Shown: positions 32,433-41,261 of the stretch, one piece after another
Layout: every line of letters begins with the position of its first letter
How positions within the stretch are numbered: the first letter of the stretch is position 1
NCBI GenBank assembly: GCA_947459205.1
Contig: CANHCR010000012.1
Coordinates: 1 to 59,331 of the forward strand
Origin: Caryophanales bacterium
Lineage (GTDB): Bacteria > Bacillota > Bacilli > Paenibacillales > CANHCR01
DNA: 59,331 nt
Direction of reading: 5' to 3'
The notes under the pieces: model-generated
Databases searched by the model: none
Seen by the model: the letters and a program-made list of their open reading frames with translations, nothing else
What the model was told of the DNA's origin: nothing
Translations under genes and position numbers: made by a program

Positions 32433-35405
32433 TTAGGATTCAAACCTTTCAATCAAAGCGTAGTAAGTCTTACCGACCAGTTTCCTCGAGAAAAATCGAA
32501 TGAGATAGTCGTTAAAATGAAATTCCGCACAGCGACGCATACCACCTGTTGTCGTTGATATCACGCGATAATCATCAATGCCGATCATTTGGCTGACTAG
32601 ATGAAAAGGCATGCCGACTGATGCGCCGAGGATTGATTCCGTAGCATCTAGGATTTTTCTACCAACGACCACCCCTTCATCTCGCGGAGCAACGATAAAT
32701 ATTTTGTCACCAAAATGCATCAAACGAAAAAAATGCCGATAAGCTTCGTCATGCTTACATTCGCCGTATTTGTTCCTCAAATACGAAACGGTAACGCCAA
32801 TTTCATAACAGTCCGTGAACGACTTCTCATCCTGCCGGGCTTGAAGCGCATGAATCAGTTGCCTGGTCTTGTGAATTTCGGCATCTTGAACACCGTTTGC
32901 CAACTGTATGTTTAACAGTTCATTCAATTGTTCTATCGATTCGTTCACTTGTCGGTTTTGATATAAAAACTTCGCATACTCCATCCGCACAATATTTAAA
33001 ATGAACCTTTCTCTAGGTGGATGCGCGCACATATCCTCAAGCAATGTTTTTCCAAGTTGGCAAGCCACTTCGGTTTTGCCTATATTCGCATGCATTACAA
33101 TCCAATTCATCCGAAAAAAATACGTTCTAGAATGATGCGCGCCTAATTTATTCTCCGTAACTTTATAGGCCCGCTCCGCCCAATAAAGCGCCTCCGTCAA
33201 CTTTTTTTTCTTCCAGTGAATGTGCGCAATATCTAGAAACGTATCGGCCAATTCCTCATTTTCAAAACCGAAACGGGAAAACTGCTTTTCCATCACATTT
33301 TTTTGAATTTCAATCGCTTCATCATACTTCCCGAAGTTCACATACTGATTGGCGATTTTTTGCTGGAGGTTTAGATATTCATCTTCTCGCTTATCTATTA
33401 TCAATTCTTTTTCAATTTGCATCCATATTTTCTTTGCCGCCATGAAATCTCCGAGTTCTGCCAGTGCGACGCCCAGCATTAAGCCGATTGCTCTGCATTT
33501 TTCGTGCTCGGGATAAAAATCACGGATTTTTTGATATGCTGTCCGCAAACATTTTTCCGCATCTGCAAATTGAAAATTCGCCAAATAATACCTGCCGCTA
33601 TCAGCCAACATCATGAGGGTATGTTCATTGTTTGGTCCAAATTTCGTTTGAAAATACGACATCAGTATTTCACTCTTTTTTATTGCTTCTTCAAGTTTTT
33701 GTGCCACATAGAGTTGGCGTACATATTGACGATGGTGTATTAGCGTTTCTTCATGCATTTCGCCGTATAGAAGGCGTGACCGGTGATAGTTAGCAAGTGC
33801 GCTCTCGATGGCCAACTGGTGGTTTCTCGCGTTTTCGCACACTTTCATCGTTCGCTCGAACACTTCTTTCATAATCGGCCTCGTGATCGGCAGTCGCTCT
33901 AATGTCGCATAAAATAATCGAACCATGTCTTCCATTGCCCATTCCAAACTGTTGTTATATTCGAGAAACCGAGAAAAAAGAAGTTGAAAACGAATCGTTT
34001 CATCCCCGTATTCACCATGCTTCTCAGCTAGTTGTTTCATCAGTTCGTGAGCAACCTTCTCTGCCGCTTGTGTATGTTCAGGATTGTCCAAGTTAAATTC
34101 GTTAAAATGTGCTTTGAAAAGCCCTTCAGAGATAGCACCTAAATCAGCGTTCCAGTTGATAATGCCATCATAATCTTTTAGCGATAAAAATGCGCTCTCC
34201 AATCGTTTGGATACTTGCTCTAGCAACGCGGAATTTGCGAACTTTCGATAAAGAGTTTTTCCAAATCGATGCAGTAGTTGGACGATCGATCGGTAATCAA
34301 ATGTCTGCTCATATAATTCTAGGAAGTTAACAAGTTGATTTATATAGTACCTTTCAGCATCCTCATAATTAAAATTCGATGCGCAAAAAACAGTGTTCTT
34401 TTGAATCAACCAAAATTTTGAGCGCGCACTATCGAGAGCCGATTGTTTCAACTGCTCATCGCAAAAGTCATACAATTGTTCAGTTAGCTTCATAATGAGC
34501 TGTTCGTCTAACTGAGCCGAAGAAAGGGCTGCCACATCATCTCGAACAGCAAGCCATCCTTCATCGATTCGATGCAAGCACCCTAGTTTGATTAACCGTG
34601 CCAATGTTTGTTCTACATACTGGAGATCAAGTCGTTGTGAAAATAAAGCAAACACCTGCTCCTCCCACACCTGTATTTTTGCAAATACTAGCATTATAAC
34701 CCTATCCATTGCTGATATTTGAGGCGCGACATGTTGAATATCAAAAGTTCCGCTTTCGATCTGCAAATGACTGATAAACTTTTCTTTTAACGGTTCGCGC
34801 GAATGAACGACCCAGAATAACTCCTTAAATTGATTTAAGATAGCTTTCTCATTTCCCTTTAACCAATTTAAACTTTTTAAATGTTCGACACCATATAGGA
34901 TGACGACAAATGGATTTCTACTTAATTCTATATTGAATGATAATGTATCAAAAAAAAGAAAATCAAGATAATAATAAAAATCGTATAAATTGTCCCTCCT
35001 AAATAACTCTAAAAGTTTCTCGGGATGTTTTGCACTATACTTTGGCACCTGAAAACGCTTATCGACCAATGTTGCATAAGCCTGCCTCACCCGCAATTCA
35101 TCATAAGCACAAAAAAACGGAGTAAAATCGAAGCCATAGCGCTTCTGCAAATCTAGCGCCATCGCATACAATGCTTCTGTAAGATTTTGTGTCTTGCGAA
35201 AATCAAACCAAACATATTTGATTGCAATACTCTCTTTTCTAATATGAGCGAGCAACGCCTCTTGCGCTTCTGTCCGCGAATCATCGGAGGCTCCGTGTAT
35301 GTTGAGCACATGCTGAACCAAATCTGTGTCCTTGGTCATTCTCGAAATCTGCTTAAAATAGTTGGCATGCGCATCACGAAAAACTTTGAGAACATATTCC
35401 ATCAT
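32433..35405 (-). CDS. STAND-type ATPase-TPR protein with degenerate P-loop
   Basis: A 990-residue protein. Residues about 25-330 have the layout of a STAND/NB-ARC module: a P-loop-position segment IHGASDDSRT (38-45), YVWFDFRKTQNLTEALY (64-80), a Walker-B-position strand FVVILYGVEH (166-175), and a sensor-like VVHSREPL (199-206). A winged-helix-like part comes next. The P-loop has Ser and Arg where Gly and Lys are expected, and Walker B has Tyr for Asp. Residues about 440-880 are tetratricopeptide repeats (for example YYLANFQFADAEKCLRTAY). The C-terminal 110 residues form an unassigned domain. In active relatives TPRs sense ligands and ATP drives assembly. Here ATP use is doubtful. Four bases separate it from the lipoprotein gene. 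Confidence 0.7.
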   Translation of the reverse strand: MMEYVLKVFRDAHANYFKQISRMTKDTDLVQHVLNIHGASDDSRTEAQEALLAHIRKESIAIKYVWFDFRKTQNLTEALYAMALDLQKRYGFDFTPFFCAYDELRVRQAYATLVDKRFQVPKYSAKHPEKLLELFRRDNLYDFYYYLDFLFFDTLSFNIELSRNPFVVILYGVEHLKSLNWLKGNEKAILNQFKELFWVVHSREPLKEKFISHLQIESGTFDIQHVAPQISAMDRVIMLVFAKIQVWEEQVFALFSQRLDLQYVEQTLARLIKLGCLHRIDEGWLAVRDDVAALSSAQLDEQLIMKLTEQLYDFCDEQLKQSALDSARSKFWLIQKNTVFCASNFNYEDAERYYINQLVNFLELYEQTFDYRSIVQLLHRFGKTLYRKFANSALLEQVSKRLESAFLSLKDYDGIINWNADLGAISEGLFKAHFNEFNLDNPEHTQAAEKVAHELMKQLAEKHGEYGDETIRFQLLFSRFLEYNNSLEWAMEDMVRLFYATLERLPITRPIMKEVFERTMKVCENARNHQLAIESALANYHRSRLLYGEMHEETLIHHRQYVRQLYVAQKLEEAIKKSEILMSYFQTKFGPNNEHTLMMLADSGRYYLANFQFADAEKCLRTAYQKIRDFYPEHEKCRAIGLMLGVALAELGDFMAAKKIWMQIEKELIIDKREDEYLNLQQKIANQYVNFGKYDEAIEIQKNVMEKQFSRFGFENEELADTFLDIAHIHWKKKKLTEALYWAERAYKVTENKLGAHHSRTYFFRMNWIVMHANIGKTEVACQLGKTLLEDMCAHPPRERFILNIVRMEYAKFLYQNRQVNESIEQLNELLNIQLANGVQDAEIHKTRQLIHALQARQDEKSFTDCYEIGVTVSYLRNKYGECKHDEAYRHFFRLMHFGDKIFIVAPRDEGVVVGRKILDATESILGASVGMPFHLVSQMIGIDDYRVISTTTGGMRRCAEFHFNDYLIRFFSRKLVGKTYYALIERFES

Positions 35406-35408
35406 CTA

Positions 35409-35903
35409 TCACCTCATTTGCTCCTTAATTTTCTCATCACTAGGCTTCACATCACCCGCCTCAATTTCATTAAAGAGAACTTCTATTTCAGCCCCTAAAG
35501 AACGTGGCATAATGGTGTACGTGTAACCATGAGCCACATAGTCATAAAATTTATCTTTTTCATACGCTAACTTCATCATTGATTTTAATTGTTTTGGGGC
35601 CTTGACTTGCTGATTCAGCCAACTGATACAAGCATCCAGCACATCATCGCTCATATCATAAATCGTCATCGAGTTGGTCCCGTACTGTTCACCAAATTGA
35701 AGTAAGGCGGCCATCTTGCCATTCTTGTGCAACTCTTCGCCCTTCAATTTAAAAGGCGCTGTATTGTGAAACGGCGTAGATTCTGGCACATCCGCTTTCT
35801 TTACTTCATTCTTTGTCGGTTTTGTTTTCGCCGCTTGTTCCGAATCACACCCTACGATAAGAAGCACCGCAAGCAACATAAGCCATCTAGCACGAAACCT
35901 CAC
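35409..35903 (-). CDS. Small lipoprotein of unknown function
   Basis: A 164-residue protein with a lipoprotein signal: basic N-terminus (RFRAR), a hydrophobic core, and lipobox LLIVGC with Cys19. The mature part starts with a Lys/Thr-rich linker, then a globular region (GKMAALLQFGEQYG, DACISWLNQQV) without a recognised family. GTG 35903 is used as the start; it lies 4 bases from the upstream stop codon and the local site is weak. As it sits between a TraG-like ATPase and a STAND-TPR protein in one operon, it may be the surface or membrane component of the same system. Confidence 0.65.
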   Translation of the reverse strand: MRFRARWLMLLAVLLIVGCDSEQAAKTKPTKNEVKKADVPESTPFHNTAPFKLKGEELHKNGKMAALLQFGEQYGTNSMTIYDMSDDVLDACISWLNQQVKAPKQLKSMMKLAYEKDKFYDYVAHGYTYTIMPRSLGAEIEVLFNEIEAGDVKPSDEKIKEQMR

Positions 35904-35906
35904 TGC

Positions 35907-37064
35907 TCAACACCCGCTTTCTTTGACTCTTGTGAAACGTTCATTTTTGTTGATTTCAAACGGAATATACTGTTTGATTGTCTCGGTCAAAGAATCGGAC
36001 TTCTCACCGATTCGCATGACAAAGTAAAGTTCATATTCACCAGGATTCTCTATCGGTGGACAGGAAATCGCTTCAAGCGGACATTGGAACCGTTCACCTT
36101 GTGTTCCTCCTAATTCACTTAGGCTGAATGTCAACGTTCTACAACCTTCATCGATAAACTCAAACACCACATGATTGTTTGCATCCAATATTTGCAACGA
36201 CATATATTGCAACTCAAGAGCAAAAGAAACTTCATCGATAATGACGTCATCGCCGACAGACAAAATCGGATGCACCTGCCAACTCTCATTGCCACTAAAA
36301 ATATAAGTCGTGTACTCGCCGCCATACGTATACAAATGATCAAACGGATGGACTGCCTCCAACAAAATGTGCAGATTCTCATTTTTAGCGTATCGCCAAC
36401 TTGAAGTCGCTTCGATTTGTGCAGTCATCTCTTGCAACTTTAAAATAGCCCGCTCTTTCGCAATGGACATCCTAACAACTTTTTCATTCAACCAATCATT
36501 TTTATAGTAGCGACGTTGTTGATCTCGAAATGGTTTGCAATTGTCTACCACAACCAGCATTTCTTCGTCCGTCATTTGGCGGATTTCAGAACTAGACATA
36601 ATGTCCACTTCGCTGCGATGAGAAGCAAAAATCTCAGGATTTTTGGTCACTTGATTGATTTCCATCTTTAATGATTCAGTTTTTCGCTTGCCGAGGAACT
36701 TATTGAAGTATTCCGCAGAATCGTACGACAAACCTGGCAAGACAATTTTCGTTTTCAAGTTATCGAGAATCACTTGTGCAGTTTGTTTGTCATATTTCGT
36801 TTCTAGTTGTAAATTACTTTGAATACCTAATGATATACTGACATTTTGTGAACGAAAAGTCGCCAGCGCTTTGTCCACATCAGGAATTTTACCGATATTG
36901 GCAAACTCATCGAGCATAAAATAAACTGGACGATCCGTTTTCGACGTCTGCATATATTTGAATAACTGATAGTAAAAAACCGAGAGCAACGGACTAGCGA
37001 GCGCCGCCTGCGTGAATGGCACCGTCACATATAGTACTGTCGGACGCTCTCTTAATGTTTGCAA
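35907..37064 (-). CDS. TraG/VirD4-like ATPase, C-terminal part (downstream of an in-frame UGA)
   Basis: A 385-residue open frame with a nominal TTG start, but it is in the same frame as the gene ending at 37077. The two are one gene split by a UGA. It opens with LRERPTVLYVTVPFTQ and has the Walker B strand of the VirD4/TraG family (VYFMLDEFANIGKIPD) and SLGIQSNLQLETKYD, matching the family's C-terminal motor half. From about residue 215 a non-family extension follows, likely beta-rich (YGGEYTTYIFSGNESWQV, CPLEAISCPPIENPGEYELYFVM). No ribosome binding site is seen before 37064, which argues against independent expression. Confidence 0.75.
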   Translation of the reverse strand: MQTLRERPTVLYVTVPFTQAALASPLLSVFYYQLFKYMQTSKTDRPVYFMLDEFANIGKIPDVDKALATFRSQNVSISLGIQSNLQLETKYDKQTAQVILDNLKTKIVLPGLSYDSAEYFNKFLGKRKTESLKMEINQVTKNPEIFASHRSEVDIMSSSEIRQMTDEEMLVVVDNCKPFRDQQRRYYKNDWLNEKVVRMSIAKERAILKLQEMTAQIEATSSWRYAKNENLHILLEAVHPFDHLYTYGGEYTTYIFSGNESWQVHPILSVGDDVIIDEVSFALELQYMSLQILDANNHVVFEFIDEGCRTLTFSLSELGGTQGERFQCPLEAISCPPIENPGEYELYFVMRIGEKSDSLTETIKQYIPFEINKNERFTRVKESGC

Positions 37065-37076
37065 ATCTATACCGCT

Positions 37077-37079
37077 TCA
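37077..37079 (-). other. In-frame UGA interrupting the TraG/VirD4-like gene
   Basis: The codons read ...CAT GCG ACT TCC TGA AGC GGT ATA GAT TTG CAA... on the minus strand, with no frame change on either side. A single CGA-to-TGA change would explain it. No obvious SECIS-like hairpin follows. Confidence 0.85.
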
Positions 37080-38255
37080 GGAAGTCGCATGTCGGATGCG
37101 CGCATCCATAAATGCCTGAACATTCGAGGAGAGCACCACTTTAATGCTGGCCAACGTTCTGTCTGAACCAGCAACGCTTGCGAATGTATTGAAATAGCGC
37201 TCAATTTCAGCTCCGAAACGACTGTCGTAATAAAACACAGTAAAAAGTCTCAAGGCTTGGATGTCTTCATATTTGTGAATGGTATCAATCGCGTCAGCAA
37301 TCGTCTGATTGCTCATTTTGCCGCACAACAATATCGACGTGAACAATGGCACACACATATTGATCCACTCTACGTCGATGCGTGAAGAATTACCCGAACC
37401 GATTGCACTCGAGCCGTTCATCAAGATGATCTGAGCTAATTGCCAGACGTCGGTGCTGTCTTCACAAAAATCGAGCGGATTGTAACATATCGTATCATAG
37501 GAAAACGGATCGAACCTGAAAATCTTCTTCCCTTGCAGGCGGTTTTGATGGACTGTTGTTTCGTACAATTCCCCTTTCGGATCAGCAACAATGATGGTGG
37601 CATCGGGGAGCGACAGCAAATTGGGAATGAAGAAACTGGCCGATTTGCCGCTACCGGTAGGTCCGATGATTAGACAATGTTCATAACTTTTCTCCTTTTT
37701 CAAACGCAGATGTTGCGAAATAATGAGCCCATCATCACCTGCATACTTCTCTAAATCCCGAAGTGAAGCATAATTTGGATGCGAATATCGCTCGCCTAAC
37801 GGAATCGTTGCAAGTTCAGACAGCGCGATACACCAATTTGCAATATTTTCTTTCACATAATACCTCTGATTTCGATTGACGTACCAATCGATGATATTCC
37901 ATACAAACGTTGATGCGGGTCGAACAAGATGACTCAAATATGATTCAGACTCGCCAAAAGTAACACGACCGAACAAATGAACGGAATGCGCCATAAATAA
38001 AATGAGGCGATGTGCCGCACCTTTCTCTTTCAACTCATCTAACATTTGCAAAAATACAACATTCTCTAATCTTTGTTGCGACAATTTATCGAACAAACTG
38101 TGAATGATCATGCGATTGATTTCATCGAGACGAAGCAGACATTGCATTGGTTTGTCAGAACCGAATGTCCTCGCTTGCTCATACAACTGGCGCAAAGTAT
38201 TGATGAACGTAGACTCATCATTTGTTGGCTGAAAACCCATTTTCGTATTTTGCAA
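37077..38255 (-). CDS. TraG/VirD4-like ATPase, N-terminal part ending at an in-frame UGA
   Basis: About 392 residues. TTG 38255 is preferred, since GGAG lies 9 bases upstream; the frame opens at 38264, too close to that site. Walker A GPTGSGKS is near residue 198, with DPKGE downstream, as in T4SS coupling proteins. Unlike VirD4, no N-terminal membrane helices are seen, so it should be soluble. The frame stops at TGA 37079-37077 within a conserved region (RIRHATS), then resumes in the same frame as SGIDLQTLRERPTV and continues to 35907. Read through, the protein would be about 782 residues. It is probably a recent nonsense mutation, a recoding site or a sequencing error. Confidence 0.75.
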   Translation of the reverse strand: MQNTKMGFQPTNDESTFINTLRQLYEQARTFGSDKPMQCLLRLDEINRMIIHSLFDKLSQQRLENVVFLQMLDELKEKGAAHRLILFMAHSVHLFGRVTFGESESYLSHLVRPASTFVWNIIDWYVNRNQRYYVKENIANWCIALSELATIPLGERYSHPNYASLRDLEKYAGDDGLIISQHLRLKKEKSYEHCLIIGPTGSGKSASFFIPNLLSLPDATIIVADPKGELYETTVHQNRLQGKKIFRFDPFSYDTICYNPLDFCEDSTDVWQLAQIILMNGSSAIGSGNSSRIDVEWINMCVPLFTSILLCGKMSNQTIADAIDTIHKYEDIQALRLFTVFYYDSRFGAEIERYFNTFASVAGSDRTLASIKVVLSSNVQAFMDARIRHATS

Positions 38256-38267
38256 ACGTATCAACTC

Positions 38268-38627
38268 CTAGTTTTCATTGACGTACCAGCGAAACAACAC
38301 TGCTGTGCTACTTGCACATGGAGTGACAAACATCGCATGTTGTGACGATGAATCAGAAATCGTCTCGCTGTCTGTCAATTGCAAAACGAGCTGAATATGC
38401 AGAAAAATCAAATCGGGCAATGCTTTCTTCTCAATCAAATATCGGAGAATATGCTGAATGGGAAACGAGTACACTTGTCCGCTTTGTCCAGACTCAAAAA
38501 CAGAGAAGCAAATGGTCTCCGCAACTTTGCGAAAGCCGAGCAGTGCGGTCGGCGGATCATCGTCGATGCTATCGATTGCTTTCTGATATTGTTGGACTAA
38601 CTGAGCGCGGGTGGTTTCGGTGAGCAT
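38268..38627 (-). CDS. Small HEPN/DUF4145-like helical protein
   Basis: A 119-residue protein with a good AAGGAGG site 7 bases before its ATG. Residues about 10-75 (YQKAIDSIDDDPPTALLGFRKVAETICFSV, then ILRYLIEKKALPD) resemble the core helices of DUF4145/HEPN-type domains, in which a conserved Arg and Glu lie on the first helix (FRKVAETI). Such domains are common in abortive-infection and helicase-associated proteins. The canonical RX4-6H RNase motif is not seen, so nuclease activity is not claimed. Its stop codon lies in the ribosome binding region of the TraG-like gene, so it heads the four-gene cassette. Confidence 0.55.
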   Translation of the reverse strand: MLTETTRAQLVQQYQKAIDSIDDDPPTALLGFRKVAETICFSVFESGQSGQVYSFPIQHILRYLIEKKALPDLIFLHIQLVLQLTDSETISDSSSQHAMFVTPCASSTAVLFRWYVNEN

Positions 38628-38665
38628 GAGCGGACCTCCTTATTTGCTTAACAAATAGACAGGTG

Positions 38666-39469
38666 TTATCTTAGAACATTAGAAATTGTTTCACTTATTG
38701 CTTGAAGTTGTCCATTTAATTCTGAATCACTGTAGTTCAAGATTACAAATCCACTTCCTAGCATTGTATTCTTCGTTACATCAGACTCGTTTTCAACCAA
38801 GCATTGGTATTTAAGTTTGGGCATGTTTGTATCCAATATCGCTTCCAAAAAATCTGAAATTTCTTTCTGATTAGCCTTTGAAAACACGGGGTGCCAGATG
38901 ACAATAATCAATTTGTTATTTTGGTTAAATGATTTTTCAATACATTCTTTAAATCTCTTGAAATCTTCTCTTTTATATGGCGGATCAATGAACAACACCG
39001 GTTGTTTCATGCAAGGTTGAACGCCAAACGTATCACTTTGCCAACTATCACAAATTCGCACATCGTATTTTTCCGGATTCATAAATTGCAAATTACCGTC
39101 TAATAACTGTGCAACATACTCATCATTTTCATAAAAAATAAACGAGGCATCATGCAAAAGTTGTGTGGCCAATAATGGTGACCCTGGATAATTCAAATTT
39201 TGACGAAAATAGGCGGTCGCGTATGCGAAAAAACTGATATTTTGAACTCCCGGAACAGCCATAATTTTTTTTATTCCATTTTTCCATTCTGGCGATTTAT
39301 CTTTTGCCGAGATAGATTGAAGGGAGTAAAGTCCTGCACCTGAATGCGACTCGATATAGTGACTGATACCAATAGTAGCGTGGAGATGCGACAAAACCTC
39401 AAACAAGAGCGCATGCTTAAAACAATCGGCATGGTTAGCAACTTTATTTTGATGAACATAGTGGTTCAT
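38666..39469 (-). CDS. RlmJ-like 23S rRNA (adenine-N6) methyltransferase
   Basis: A 267-residue protein, close in length to E. coli RlmJ (280). The family start NKVANHADCFKHA (8-20), SHSGAG (41-46, SAM loop), YPGSPLLA (94-101), motif IV DPPY (162-165) and the C-terminal GSGFVILNYS block all match. RlmJ methylates A2030 of 23S rRNA in Gram-negatives. Homologues are unusual in Firmicutes, and this copy sits in an AT-rich island between defence-like genes, which suggests horizontal acquisition. The site GGGAGG precedes the ATG. Its target could be rRNA or another nucleic acid. Confidence 0.8.
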   Translation of the reverse strand: MNHYVHQNKVANHADCFKHALLFEVLSHLHATIGISHYIESHSGAGLYSLQSISAKDKSPEWKNGIKKIMAVPGVQNISFFAYATAYFRQNLNYPGSPLLATQLLHDASFIFYENDEYVAQLLDGNLQFMNPEKYDVRICDSWQSDTFGVQPCMKQPVLFIDPPYKREDFKRFKECIEKSFNQNNKLIIVIWHPVFSKANQKEISDFLEAILDTNMPKLKYQCLVENESDVTKNTMLGSGFVILNYSDSELNGQLQAISETISNVLR

Positions 39470-39493
39470 GAATAATCCTCCCTTTTAATATGT

Positions 39494-41047
39494 TTACAAT
39501 TCGGTTTTTCGTTTAAAAGAACGCATTTTGAGGAAATAAACACTCAAAATAATCAGTCCTAATAAGCCGACACAAATAAGTGCAGTTGTTAACGGTGCTT
39601 TTTTTACATATTCTAGACCAACAATATCTACAAACAATGAAAATAAAGCAATAGAAATCGCCGAAAAAGTTAAAATTTGAAATAGCATATTTAATTTTGA
39701 TGTTGCCTGCAATTCTTTCATCGACACAAGTTCATTAATTTCAGTGCGAATACCCGTGAATATTGAATCGATGTTCAAAGCTCTTTTCCAAGATTCCCAA
39801 ATTCCTTCAGATTGAACATTGTCGGTTAAATGATAGAACCAGTGCTCCTTCATAAATTTCAGAAACACATTATGATGCTTAATCAACATTTTTGAATCTG
39901 CTCCCACATCATTTTGAACTTCTAGTTCCTTTGAATAATAAATTAAGAAACTTTTGTAATAAATATTGATGACAAGGAGCGGGACATACATTGAATCAAA
40001 CCAATAGACCATATCTTTTTTATTAACTTGTAAAGGTATCTCATGATCATCTGTTGCCAATGATAAAATGATTCCTCCCATTGAAGAAAAACAATAACGT
40101 GTACTCCCCCATTGCTGATACTCTGTTTCTTTATTTCCGATAAATTGGATCGGTTCAACCGCGTCAGAACCAATCGAAGTACTACGAAACATTCTTAGAC
40201 TATTAAAATATTTTTTGATTATTGGATTGCTGCGTATATATGACGATTGTAAATCCCCTTCAAATGGCATCTCTCGCGTTTGCAGTTCAATGTCATCTGG
40301 ATGCTTCTCTAAACACACGAATGAAAATGGGAAATTTTTATAAAAACCTTTTTCGAAGAATTTCGCCTCACTAGGAAAACTGAATTTACGCAATAAACTG
40401 TCATGTAATTCGGAGAGTTTCAAATCACAATACTCAGAATCGTTTCTTTTTTTATACATCACCGAATTTGTTTTGCTTTCATTGAACCCACCAAAAATAA
40501 CAAATGCAGGGTCGTACTTTTTAAGTTTTGAATCCCGATGCAGAAGACTGTTCCACATCAACAGATCTTCGACTGTATGTCCAGGTTTTAGACTGGTGTA
40601 GATGACTGACTGCAAAATAAAAGGCTTATCTGTCAACTCGGTTTTAAAGAACCAATACTGGATTTTATCAATTGAGCCATTGATTTCTAAACTTGAACCA
40701 TCGGACAAAGCGGTCAAAGAAATCATCACATCATAATCTAAACGAGCCTCAAACAACCGAATGCCGTGGTGTGTTTGTTGCGATAAAGAATCCGGTAAGT
40801 TAAATTTACCCTTGCTAAAAATAAACGGACTGTCGTGTATGGATTCCCACTTTTCGCAGTCTACGTGATATAATTCGCTATCTTCATGCATTGCATGATT
40901 TCCCATCATTTCTATGACTTCATCATTCAAAACCTTATAAGTAGTTAAAAATGTCGATGTGTGACTGGACCGAGTAATAGAGCTGTCTTCATAATTTGAA
41001 ATTTTAGGCGCTTTTTTAAACGTGTGATGGATTGAATGTTCAATCAG
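39494..41047 (-). CDS. CorA-like two-helix membrane protein with unusual start codon
   Basis: An unrecognised protein with a large soluble part, a long helical neck, and two membrane helices near the C-terminus (about residues 415-438 and 446-468 if counted from TTG 40930) separated by a short loop. This is the CorA-type layout, but there is no GMN motif. The only strong ribosome binding site, AGGAGGG at 41060-41054, lies upstream of TTG 40930. The frame is open from there, with CTG at 41047 (spacing 6) or ATT at 41044 (spacing 9) as candidate starts, giving about 517 residues. If the TTG is used the protein has 478. It lies 24 bases upstream of the RlmJ-like gene. CorA-like proteins can act as membrane effectors in defence; that role here is inference. 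Confidence 0.55.
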   Translation of the reverse strand: MIEHSIHHTFKKAPKISNYEDSSITRSSHTSTFLTTYKVLNDEVIEMMGNHAMHEDSELYHVDCEKWESIHDSPFIFSKGKFNLPDSLSQQTHHGIRLFEARLDYDVMISLTALSDGSSLEINGSIDKIQYWFFKTELTDKPFILQSVIYTSLKPGHTVEDLLMWNSLLHRDSKLKKYDPAFVIFGGFNESKTNSVMYKKRNDSEYCDLKLSELHDSLLRKFSFPSEAKFFEKGFYKNFPFSFVCLEKHPDDIELQTREMPFEGDLQSSYIRSNPIIKKYFNSLRMFRSTSIGSDAVEPIQFIGNKETEYQQWGSTRYCFSSMGGIILSLATDDHEIPLQVNKKDMVYWFDSMYVPLLVINIYYKSFLIYYSKELEVQNDVGADSKMLIKHHNVFLKFMKEHWFYHLTDNVQSEGIWESWKRALNIDSIFTGIRTEINELVSMKELQATSKLNMLFQILTFSAISIALFSLFVDIVGLEYVKKAPLTTALICVGLLGLIILSVYFLKMRSFKRKTEL

Positions 41048-41261
41048 AAAAATCCCTCCTAATGAATATTGATAAATGGAAACTCAGAAAATAAACATAA
41101 ATTACTATTTCAATAAAATTGTTAAATTTCCTTTATTAAAAAATATAAATTTACACATTTTTTCTTTTTTACAAGATCAACTTCACAACAAAACGGAGTG
41201 TTTTTCCAGTATACTGACATTACCACCACAAATGTCTATACGTCTTTCAGGAGGAGATTTC

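Noticed and set aside
37040-37079. UGA as a selenocysteine codon
   Set aside because: No clear hairpin follows the UGA, and this protein family has no known selenoprotein members; a mutation or base error is simpler.
37060-37080. Frameshift as the cause of the split TraG-like gene
   Set aside because: Both halves are in the same frame; the only defect is the stop codon.
35907-38264. Integrative conjugative element
   Set aside because: No relaxase, VirB4, integrase, excisionase or attachment repeats are visible; only the TraG-like ATPase recalls conjugation.
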